The notes below the pieces were generated by a model that did no database searches, was not told the DNA's origin, and worked only from the letters and a program-made list of their open reading frames with translations. The position numbers were made by a program, and so were the translations under genes. From positions 1 to 11,608 of the forward strand of contig CAMWTG010000057.1 of NCBI GenBank assembly GCA_947177115.1: DNA of 11,608 bases. The letters run 5' to 3'. Each line of letters begins with the position of its first letter. Position 1 is the stretch's first letter. Shown here in pieces: positions 1 through 5,086 of this stretch. The stretch comes from an uncultured Clostridia bacterium (GTDB lineage: Bacteria > Bacillota > Clostridia > Oscillospirales > Oscillospiraceae).

Positions 1-668
1 TAGGTGTAACCATCAATGCGCTTGTCGGCAGCTGCCGCCGAAACAGTATCGCCAACATTACCGGTGCGGGTCTCAGGGTTGACGGCCTTGACGCTGTCAG
101 GCAGCAGTTCCCCGGTCTCGGCATCACGCCACTCCACGGTGTATGAGGTTTCGACCGGCTCCTCCTCATCCTTGCTGAAGTACAGTTTCAGGACGTTCTG
201 GTCTTCGGAGGGATTTGCAACAAGGACCGTGCTTTCGATGGTCCCGCTTACTGTGGTGTAGGTGTAACCATCAATGCGCTTGTCGGCAGCTGCCGCCGAA
301 ACAGTATCGCCAATATTGCCGGTGCGGGTCTCAGGGTTGACGGCCTTGACACTGTCAGGCAGCAATTCGCCGGTCTCGGCATCACGCCACTCCACGGTGT
401 AAGAGGCTTCGACCGGCTCCTCTTCGTCCTTGGTGAAGTACAGCTTCAGGACAGTACCGTTTTCCTTCAGGGTGTCGCTCAGTACGTTGTTCTGATTGTC
501 CGCATCGAAGGTATAGCCTGTAACGATCTTGTCGGTGTCCTTGACCTCTACCGTTTCCTCGACCGTACCCTTACGGGTTACTTGGTTGGGGTTCTTGTCC
601 TCCAACGGAATCAGTTCCCCGGTAGCGGCATCATACCACTCCACGGTGTACTCGGCCTCAGTGACAAC
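1..668 (-). repeat. Tandem MucBP-like repeat units of about 84-86 aa within the surface protein
   Basis: Three successive units are visible, reading leftward: about 668-417, 416-159 and 158-1 (cut by the edge). The two left units are nearly identical in DNA with a period of exactly 258 bp; for example TAGGTGTAACCATCAATGCG occurs at 1 and again at 259. The right unit is clearly diverged (DAATGELIPLEDKNP against DAETGELLPDSVKAV). This indicates recent duplication of the distal unit, and more copies may continue beyond the left edge. Confidence 0.85.
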
Positions 669-2600
669 CTCGTCCTTTTCGATAGGAGTGCCCTCGTCTG
701 TGTCTTCCGGATTTTCCTTATCGCCCTCTCCGCCGGTAGTGGCTTTGATCGTGTTGTACACCGTTGTTCCCACATCTGATTCCTGCACGACATAGGTGGC
801 AGTCACAGTTTCGCTTTTACCAGGAGCCAAGGTGACCTCTGTTTTGCTCAGCTTTACGCCGGCAAGTTCCTCGATCAGCGTGACGGTCTTCTGCACATTG
901 GAGTTGTTGACTACCTCGATTTCCCAGGTAATGGTATCGCCCACTGTTGCGGTGGTCTTACTGGTATCGTCATTGATCTTGACACGGGTCTTCGTAACCT
1001 CAATGCCCCCGCCGTTATCAACGGGACCGGACTCCTCCTTTTCCCACACGGCATAGAGGGTGGTGTCTTCCCTAAGCGTCATCTCATCGCCAGCCACATA
1101 CATGACCGTTTCAGCTTTGGGGTCTGTATCCCAGCCCAGGAATTTGTAGCCATTCCGTGTGTTTGTGCAGTCCTTTATGGTGACATCCGTACCTTTTTCA
1201 TGCGACTTTTTGCTGTATACAGCCCCTCTGTCCTTATAGGTCAGGGTCACCTGCTCCGGTTCCGGCTGATTCTTCTCCCACACAGCATAGAGGGTCTTTG
1301 TGACAGAACCACCATTGTAACCACTTACAGTCTGCGACACAAGGCAGCCTTCGTTTGGCTGATAACTGGGGCTTGTCGCAGTACTGCTTTCACTCCATCC
1401 TTTAAATGTATAGTCCTCTCTGGTAGGCGTATTGGATGGGATGGTAAATTTGTGGCTCTTCTCATACGTGCTGTTTGTACCATACGTCTGCGCTTCAGGT
1501 GCGCCGCTGCCGCCCTTGGCATCGTACTTCAAGGTAAAGTTCCAGAGATAGCCGCTGGATCCAGCGCCCACACTCCCAGCCGTATTGAAGTAATAGTACG
1601 CAGATGCATTGCTTTGCGGCAGCATTGCCGACCCGCCCTCAGTTTTTTGAGAGCTGCCGGTACCTGCCCAAATGACATAGTCGGACTTCACTGCGCCGTT
1701 CCACAGGTCAGCTGCTTTCGGCAGGAAAAAATCACCATACAGATCGCCCCATGCCTTTACCTTGATCGTTGTTCCGGAGACAGAGGTGACCTCGTAGCCG
1801 TTGACCTTGTCGCCGACCTTTACTTTGGCGCTGGTGATCTTCGAGCTATAGCTGTTGGTGCTGGCAGGCACAAGTGTGACCGTATGCCATTTTGCGGCCA
1901 TAGGCTCCGCGCCGCCGGCCTGCTTGTCGGCCAGTTCCTGGAAACGGGCCAGATCAGACTCCATGCCGTCCCAGCCGTAATAGGACTCCATAAGAGCCTC
2001 CATCACAGCAGCGGCCTGCATACCCAGAGCCTGATATTCCTCCTGGTTATCCGCCGTCAGCACAAAGGCCTCCATGGCGTCCAGAAGGCTGTGAAACTGC
2101 GCGATCAGCGCAGTTTCCTCCTCGGGGACGTCCCCGGCCTCGGTCTCTTCCTCGTTGGAGGCGTCCTCCGCGCCGGTCTCCTCCTCGGTGGAAACATCCT
2201 CTGTGCCGGTCTCTTCCTTGTCGGAAACGTCCTCCGCCCTGGTCTCTTCCTCATCGGAAGGGGCCTCCGCATCGGTCTTTTCCTCCTCGGAAACGTCCTC
2301 CGCGCCGGTCTCTTCCTCATCGGAAACGGTCCCGGCGGTGGTTTCTTCCTCATGAGAAGGATCCCCGGCGGTGGCTTCTTCCTCGTTGGAAGCATCCTCC
2401 GCCCCGGTCTCTTCCTCATAAGAAACGTCCTTATCTTCGGTCATGGCGCTGTCGTCCGCCGTACCGGCGGTGATAACAGCGTCCGTCTGCTCCGGCTCCA
2501 GCGCCTCCGCCATCGCGGCGGGGGGCAGCAGGCTCAGGCACATGACAAAAGACAGGAACAGTGCGAATCCGCGCCTGCGGAAAAGTTTGAATTTGCTCAT
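1..2600 (-). CDS. Large secreted repeat-rich surface protein (adhesin-like), 3' end outside window
   Basis: The frame is open for 866 codons from ATG 2600 to the window edge, with AAAGGAAG 6 bases upstream of the ATG. I translated it by hand. Residues 1-31 are a signal peptide (basic SKFKLFRRR, then a hydrophobic core, ending near AMA-EA). Residues 58-160 are an acidic stalk of 10-residue units like DVSxEEETGAE. Residues 160-230 are helical and unrecognised. Two InlB B-type (Listeria-Bacteroides) repeats lie at about 355-441 and 450-520, each ending LYAVWEK after a GW motif. A DUF11/CARDB-like beta domain is at 532-622. From 645 come MucBP-like repeats (YTVEWRDAETGELLP ... LKLYF), the last cut by the edge. 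Such proteins are usually cell-wall attached and bind host or mucosal ligands; the anchor would be off-window and the ligand is unknown. Its leader carries riboswitch-like aptamers. The family-level call is firm, the adhesin role is inferred. Confidence 0.9.
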   Translation of the reverse strand, partial: MSKFKLFRRRGFALFLSFVMCLSLLPPAAMAEALEPEQTDAVITAGTADDSAMTEDKDVSYEEETGAEDASNEEEATAGDPSHEEETTAGTVSDEEETGAEDVSEEEKTDAEAPSDEEETRAEDVSDKEETGTEDVSTEEETGAEDASNEEETEAGDVPEEETALIAQFHSLLDAMEAFVLTADNQEEYQALGMQAAAVMEALMESYYGWDGMESDLARFQELADKQAGGAEPMAAKWHTVTLVPASTNSYSSKITSAKVKVGDKVNGYEVTSVSGTTIKVKAWGDLYGDFFLPKAADLWNGAVKSDYVIWAGTGSSQKTEGGSAMLPQSNASAYYYFNTAGSVGAGSSGYLWNFTLKYDAKGGSGAPEAQTYGTNSTYEKSHKFTIPSNTPTREDYTFKGWSESSTATSPSYQPNEGCLVSQTVSGYNGGSVTKTLYAVWEKNQPEPEQVTLTYKDRGAVYSKKSHEKGTDVTIKDCTNTRNGYKFLGWDTDPKAETVMYVAGDEMTLREDTTLYAVWEKEESGPVDNGGGIEVTKTRVKINDDTSKTTATVGDTITWEIEVVNNSNVQKTVTLIEELAGVKLSKTEVTLAPGKSETVTATYVVQESDVGTTVYNTIKATTGGEGDKENPEDTDEGTPIEKDEVVTEAEYTVEWYDAATGELIPLEDKNPNQVTRKGTVEETVEVKDTDKIVTGYTFDADNQNNVLSDTLKENGTVLKLYFTKDEEEPVEASYTVEWRDAETGELLPDSVKAVNPETRTGNIGDTVSAAAADKRIDGYTYTTVSGTIESTVLVANPSEDQNVLKLYFSKDEEEPVETSYTVEWRDAETGELLPDSVKAVNPETRTGNVGDTVSAAAADKRIDGYT
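2120..2429 (-). repeat. 30-bp tandem repeat coding an acidic 10-residue stalk
   Basis: About ten consecutive 30-bp units encode variants of (D/G)(V/A/P)S(D/E/N)EEET(G/T)A(E/G), roughly residues 58-160 of the surface protein. The segment is very acidic, has no Cys or aromatic residues apart from one Tyr at the start, and should be an extended linker. Because the unit is a multiple of three, gain or loss of units keeps the reading frame. Confidence 0.85.
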
Positions 2601-2606
2601 ATGCTT

Positions 2607-2638
2607 CTTCCTTTCTTTGCAATAATACGGATGCAAAG
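2607..2638 (-). promoter_or_regulatory. Hairpin abutting the Shine-Dalgarno of the surface protein gene
   Basis: On the minus strand CTTTGCA (2632-2638) pairs perfectly with TGCAAAG (2615-2621) across a 10-nt loop. The Shine-Dalgarno AAAGGAAG (2607-2614) begins at the very next base. CTTTGCA is also complementary to the GCAAAGC core of both upstream aptamers (7 bases with aptamer 1, 6 with aptamer 2). It could therefore be the switching strand of a translational expression platform. No U-tract follows, so it is not an intrinsic terminator. The pairing is seen; the regulatory role is inferred. Confidence 0.4.
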
Positions 2639-2639
2639 T

Positions 2640-2735
2640 ATCCGGCGGCTGGGCTGCCCTAGCGCTCCGCCCGGAAGGGGGAGGCCGTAGGCCCCTTGCT
2701 TTGCGTGCCGGCCTTTCGGCCGGGTTGCTGAGATT
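2640..2735 (-). ncRNA. GEMM-I (c-di-GMP-I class) riboswitch aptamer, gene-proximal copy
   Basis: Read on the minus strand, it has the class I core in order. First is GCAAC, then a 6-bp stem CCGGCC/GGCCGG closed by a GAAA tetraloop (2708-2723), then CACGCAAAGC (GCAAAGC at 2698-2704). GGGGCCUAC follows (2687-2695), and later UAGGGCAGCCC (2651-2661) and GCCGCC (2644-2649). GGG pairs with CCC around the typical unpaired AG, then G:C and CC:GG lead into the tetraloop-receptor position, as in known GEMM-I RNAs. The 3' block aligns base for base with the family pattern AUGGUAGCC...GGUUACCG, with a U-A to C-G double change. The base aligned with G20 appears to be A. The call rests on manual alignment, not a covariance model. 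Confidence 0.72.
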
Positions 2736-2912
2736 CCAGCAGCCGGGCTAACATAGCACGTTGGAGTAAGGCGCGGAAAAGCGCCTTTGTCTCCTCCTCT
2801 CCCCGCGCGGCTTGTCTTTGCCGCGGTGCGCGCGGGGGCCCTGTCAGGGGGACGGTACCTTAGTTCCCATAGCTTTGCAGTCCCATTGTTTCCAATGGTT
2901 TGCCCATGCGTC
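2736..2912 (-). ncRNA. GEMM-I (c-di-GMP-I class) riboswitch aptamer, upstream copy with enlarged P2 loop
   Basis: The 5' half is an excellent class I match: ACGCAUGGGCAAA, the stem CCATTG/CAATGG with a GAAA loop (2883-2898), then GGGACUGCAAAGCUAUGGG (one extra U relative to GACGCAAAGC) and GGGAACUAAGG (GGGAACUAAG at 2859-2868). The partner strand UAUGUUAGCCC lies about 100 nt downstream (2745-2755). It pairs as GGG:CCC, unpaired AG, A:U, then AC:GU into the CUAAG/UAUG tetraloop receptor. The receptor's usual C:G pair is replaced by A:U, a compensatory change. The inserted loop (about 2758-2853) holds two GC-rich hairpins. The aptamer ends exactly where the second one begins, giving a tandem. 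The 5' half is secure; the long-range pairing is an inference. Confidence 0.68.
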
Positions 2913-2949
2913 CTGCGCGGGCGCTCCCGCCGCCCCGGACGCCTGTGGC

Positions 2950-2972
2950 GGCGGGCCCGCCATTGGGGCGGG
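2950..2972. repeat. GC-rich palindrome between the AP2 gene and the aptamers
   Basis: GGCGGGCCCGCC (2950-2961) is a perfect 12-bp palindrome. CCCGCC/GGCGGG (2956-2961 with 2967-2972) also forms a stem with a 5-nt loop. No T-run follows on either strand, so it is a poor intrinsic terminator. It may belong to the same class of short palindromic intergenic DNA as the element near 9.8 kb. Nothing else recognisable lies between the AP2 stop codon and the upstream aptamer; I see no convincing -35/-10 pair there. Confidence 0.4.
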
Positions 2973-3014
2973 TCCTCGTGTGTCATAGAATTCCCCCTCT
3001 CCCTTCGTTTTGAA

Positions 3015-3482
3015 TCAGCCGCTGGCGGTCAGGCCGGCCGTCTCGGCGAATTCACGCACAAATTTGTCGTGGAGCTCCTCCTCCGCCCGTTTCCGGGCCC
3101 GTACCGCGTCCTCGAACCGGCCATAGCTGCCCAGGTAATACCGCTTTCCCTTAAAGCAGATCATGGCCCGCCACAGCTGTTTGTCCGTCCGCCAGTCCAC
3201 GCCGGGCACGCCGCTGGTGTTGTTTTTCCGCACGGTTTTGGCCCGCAGCATCTCCACGCAGGTGCCGTCCACATAGGTCAGACCCTTGAAGCCCGGGTTT
3301 TTGCAGCCGCAGCTGGTGGACCGGCCGCAGCGGAGGTGATAGGTCTTGACCACCGTTTCATTGCCGCAGTCGCAGCGGCACAGCCAGGCTGTCCGGTCCC
3401 CGATATTTTCCGCCGGTCTCACAGCGGTCAGCATACCGAACCGCTGCCCGGTCAGATCCAATCTTTGTCTGGAATGTCCCAT
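3015..3482 (-). CDS. AP2-domain DNA-binding protein with an N-terminal Cys motif
   Basis: A 155-residue protein. Residues 9-60 (LTGQRFGMLTAV ... CRCDCGNE ... STSCGC) match the small N-terminal module seen in many phage and Clostridial AP2/HNH proteins, with paired cysteines at 37/39 and 58/60 that could hold zinc. Residues 88-140 (NNTSGVPGVDWRTDKQLWRA ... GKRYYLGSYGRFEDAVRAR) are an AP2/integrase-type DNA-binding fold. The start is set at ATG 3482 because GGAGG lies 10 bases upstream; the frame extends another 49 codons, but those run through an inverted repeat and non-coding DNA. There is no nuclease domain, so it is probably a DNA-binding regulator or accessory factor with unknown target. 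Its promoter region is the putative invertible segment. The fold call is strong, the function is open. Confidence 0.85.
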   Translation of the reverse strand: MGHSRQRLDLTGQRFGMLTAVRPAENIGDRTAWLCRCDCGNETVVKTYHLRCGRSTSCGCKNPGFKGLTYVDGTCVEMLRAKTVRKNNTSGVPGVDWRTDKQLWRAMICFKGKRYYLGSYGRFEDAVRARKRAEEELHDKFVREFAETAGLTASG

Positions 3483-3502
3483 ATGGCCGGTACCTCCTTC
3501 AG

Positions 3503-3525
3503 TAGACAAAATATATCTTTTGTCA
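3503..3525 (-). repeat. Inverted repeat, left copy: putative recombinase crossover site
   Basis: A 23-bp sequence, identical as reverse complement to 3743-3765. Its core is 7-bp arms GACAAAA and TTTTGTC around a 6-bp centre GATATA. The single asymmetric base pair in the centre and the unequal outer bases give it a direction. It sits 20 bp upstream of the AP2 start codon. Confidence 0.75.
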
Positions 3526-3742
3526 TTTACCGGCCAATTTAATAACCTTTTTTCCAATTTTTGGTTAAAAAAGAGCACGAAAAACAAAGGACTGCGAAAA
3601 AAGATCGTTTGCAGCCCTTGGATTTTCATGCCCTTTTCGTGATTATGCCGATTTTCGGGAAACGCTCTTCCCTTCTAACGCTGTTGTGATATAATGATTA
3701 CAGGCAAAACTTACTTTGCCGCCTATAAAAAACTGCCGTGTT
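3526..3742. other. Putative invertible promoter segment
   Basis: This 217-bp non-coding, relatively AT-rich stretch lies between two perfect inverted repeats and beside a tyrosine recombinase gene. The only clear promoter element in it is an extended -10 on the plus strand. I see no gene in it: the frame that crosses it leftward is an upstream extension of the AP2 frame without its own ribosome binding site. In the orientation shown, its promoter fires rightward, towards the 3' end of the recombinase. Confidence 0.55.
3687..3695 (+). promoter_or_regulatory. Extended -10 promoter element inside the putative invertible segment
   Basis: TGATATAAT is a perfect TGnTATAAT extended -10 box, which for housekeeping sigma needs little or no -35. 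The -35 region is weak (TTCCCT-like). Transcription would start near 3702 and run rightward, antisense to the recombinase 3' end. Reflecting the segment about its midpoint (3634) would place the box on the minus strand at about 3573-3581, firing into the AP2 gene roughly 85 nt downstream. Confidence 0.5.
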
Positions 3743-3765
3743 TGACAAAAGATATATTTTGTCTA
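3743..3765 (+). repeat. Inverted repeat, right copy: putative recombinase crossover site
   Basis: Perfect inverted partner of 3503-3525, with the same GACAAAA / GATATA / TTTTGTC layout. It lies 14 bp beyond the recombinase stop codon. Identity stops exactly at the 23-bp boundary on both sides, as expected for a short site-specific recombination site rather than a longer duplication. Confidence 0.75.
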
Positions 3766-3779
3766 TTTCGCCGAAGCAG

Positions 3780-4616
3780 CTAGGTGACCAGGCCCAACTT
3801 CTCCAGCTGGCGTGCGTGCTCCCTGCCGGTGGTAAGGAGATAGATCCGGGTGGTGTCAACGGAGCTGTGGCCCAGCACGTCCGCCAGTTTGACAATATCC
3901 CGGCTGGCCTTATAGAACAGCGTGGCGAACAGATGCCGCAGGTTGTGGGGGAAGACCTTGGATGCCTCCACTCCCGCCAGTGCGCACAGATCCTTCATCT
4001 CCCGCCAGATCTGGCGGCGGGAGAGGCTTTTCCCGCTTCTGGTGAGAAAGATCTCGCCGGAGGCGATTTTTTGCTCCTTGGCGTATTTGAGCAGCTTGCG
4101 GCAGAGCTTGGCGGGCAGGAGGATGGTGCGGATCTTTCCCTTGAGGCTGATCTCCGTCCTGCCCTGCCGGGCGGCCTCCAGGGTGATGCAGCGGACCTCG
4201 CCCACCCGGATGCCGGTGGAGCAGATGGTCTCCATCAGCAGCTCCAGCCGCCGGTGTCCGCTGTCCCGGGCGGCGTCCAGGAGGCGGCGGTAGTCCTCCC
4301 GGGTCATTTCCCGCCGGGGCTCCCGGAAGGCCCGCCGCTGGAGGCGGAGGAATTTGAGCTTGCAGTCCTCCCGGCCCAGGAACTGAAGGAAACGGTTGAC
4401 GGCGGAGAGCATGGAGTTGACGGTGGCGGGGGCGTAGCGCTGGGAGAGCAGGGCGTCCCGCCAGGCGGCGGCGTTTTCCCGCGTCAGCGCGTTGTGTTCC
4501 AGCCACAGGGCGAAGGCCCGGACGTCCCGGAGGTATTTCTCGATGGTGCCCGCGCTGCGCTCCTCGGAGCGCAGGTAAGCGGCAAAGGACCTGCGGTCGC
4601 ATTCCGTGATGGTCAT
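3780..4616 (-). CDS. Tyrosine recombinase (phage integrase / XerCD-like family)
   Basis: A 278-residue protein. Residues 4-85 form the helical SAM-like N-terminal core-binding domain (FAAYLRSEERSAGTIEKYLRDV ... NRFLQFLG). The C-terminal catalytic domain carries all expected residues: R137 (STGIRVGE), a beta-hairpin Lys at 159 or 161 (LKGK), H224 and R227 (PHNLRH), H250 (LGHSSVDTT) and nucleophile Y259 (TRIYLL). Such enzymes cut and rejoin DNA at two short inverted-arm sites through a phosphotyrosine. The start is ATG 4616, chosen over upstream in-frame starts because AGGAGG lies 7 bases before it. Its length fits small invertase/Xer-type enzymes. No phage, conjugation or excisionase genes are nearby. 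Two matching inverted sites lie just past its stop codon, so a local DNA invertase is the best inference. The enzyme family is certain. Confidence 0.93.
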   Translation of the reverse strand: MTITECDRRSFAAYLRSEERSAGTIEKYLRDVRAFALWLEHNALTRENAAAWRDALLSQRYAPATVNSMLSAVNRFLQFLGREDCKLKFLRLQRRAFREPRREMTREDYRRLLDAARDSGHRRLELLMETICSTGIRVGEVRCITLEAARQGRTEISLKGKIRTILLPAKLCRKLLKYAKEQKIASGEIFLTRSGKSLSRRQIWREMKDLCALAGVEASKVFPHNLRHLFATLFYKASRDIVKLADVLGHSSVDTTRIYLLTTGREHARQLEKLGLVT

Positions 4617-4812
4617 AGAAGCTCCTCCTTTTTGTTGTTTTTGCAGTCTGTTTACAGCAGTATTCACAATGACGGACAGCGGCTTTCGGACGGACATCCT
4701 CGCCCGCAAGACCGGCACCGGCCATTCTGAACCCTGCTATAAGTTTCACATAAAACCCAAAGGAGTTGTACAGGAAAATGCAACCATTGCGGAAATTTTG
4801 CCGCAGCGGAAG
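4617..4812. other. Leader region of the recombinase gene, no gene seen
   Basis: About 200 bp between the operon terminators and the recombinase start. I see a strong ribosome binding site at its left end but no convincing promoter; TTGTAC near 4765 (minus strand) with TATGTG 15 bases further is the best, and it is poor. The frames that cross it have no ribosome binding sites and atypical composition. Confidence 0.4.
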
Positions 4813-4848
4813 AAAAATCGCTCCGCAGGCGTGCGCCTGCGGAGCGAT
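4813..4848 (-). terminator. Intrinsic terminator, distal of the pair
   Basis: A perfect 14-bp GC-rich stem (ATCGCTCCGCAGGC at 4817-4830 with its complement at 4835-4848) and a 4-nt loop. On the minus strand it runs straight into a T-tract at 4813-4817. It would stop leftward transcription from the transporter operon before the recombinase gene. Confidence 0.8.
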
Positions 4849-4866
4849 GGCAGCTTTATGAGCGCG

Positions 4867-4905
4867 TAGAAAAACTCCGGAAACATAGTTTCCGGAGTTT
4901 TTCTA
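4867..4905. terminator. Bidirectional intrinsic terminator
   Basis: A perfect 18-bp inverted repeat (4867-4884 with 4888-4905) around a 3-nt loop ATA. The inner stem is CTCCGGAAAC and the flanks are A5/T5 runs, so it can end transcription in either direction. It is the first terminator met by RNA polymerase after the ATPase gene and is backed up by the second hairpin at 4813-4848. Confidence 0.85.
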
Positions 4906-4970
4906 TGATTTGGAGGATCAGATGAAAAAGACGTTTTGTCACTTGTGTGATTAAGGATACCCGAAAATTG

Positions 4971-5039
4971 TTAACAAAACCAGCATGGATTGTTACAAAA
5001 GTTTAAAACCGCAAAGAAATTTTTGTCGATTGGCTTCAT
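4971..5039 (-). CDS. Possible 22-residue Cys-containing peptide
   Basis: A short frame begins 47 bp after the ATPase stop codon and ends before the operon terminator. It has a good Shine-Dalgarno (GGAGG, 5 bases before the ATG). The predicted peptide is hydrophobic and ends with three cysteines in FCNNPCWFC. I do not recognise it. Position inside the transcript and the ribosome binding site favour expression; the tiny size allows chance. No modification enzymes are in the window. Confidence 0.25.
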   Translation of the reverse strand: MKPIDKNFFAVLNFCNNPCWFC

Positions 5040-5086
5040 CCGTTCCTCCAGTGCCGCGCAATCGCGCGGACGGATGGCATCCGCCT

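Noticed and set aside
2105..2419. Arg/Pro-rich minus-strand frame across the acidic stalk
   Set aside because: It is another frame of the same 30-bp repeat, which lacks stops in several frames. It has no ribosome binding site of its own.
2120..2429. 30-bp direct repeats considered as a CRISPR array
   Set aside because: The units are contiguous without spacers and translate into an in-frame acidic repeat of a secreted protein. No cas genes are present.
1200..2690. Long plus-strand frame of about 496 codons opposite the surface protein
   Set aside because: It is antisense to a gene with signal peptide, known domains and ribosome binding site. Its openness follows from the GC-rich, 30-bp repeated codons, and it shows no domain.
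3483..3629. 49-residue N-terminal extension of the AP2 protein
   Set aside because: It runs through an inverted repeat and AT-rich non-coding DNA, has no ribosome binding site, and the ATG at 3482 has GGAGG correctly placed.
3503..3765. The inverted repeats as ends of a MITE or as plain repressor operators
   Set aside because: No target-site duplication is seen outside the repeats. The asymmetric centre and the adjoining recombinase fit a crossover site better. An operator role remains an alternative and is not excluded.
3780..4616. Recombinase as the integrase of a prophage or integrative element
   Set aside because: No tRNA, excisionase, replication, structural or conjugation genes lie in the window, and the flanking genes look like resident loci. 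A larger element beyond the left edge cannot be ruled out.
4922..4954. Plus-strand 10-codon frame (MKKTFCHLCD) with GGAGG 5 bases upstream
   Set aside because: Too short to support, no visible promoter, and it lies opposite the 3' region of the transporter operon.
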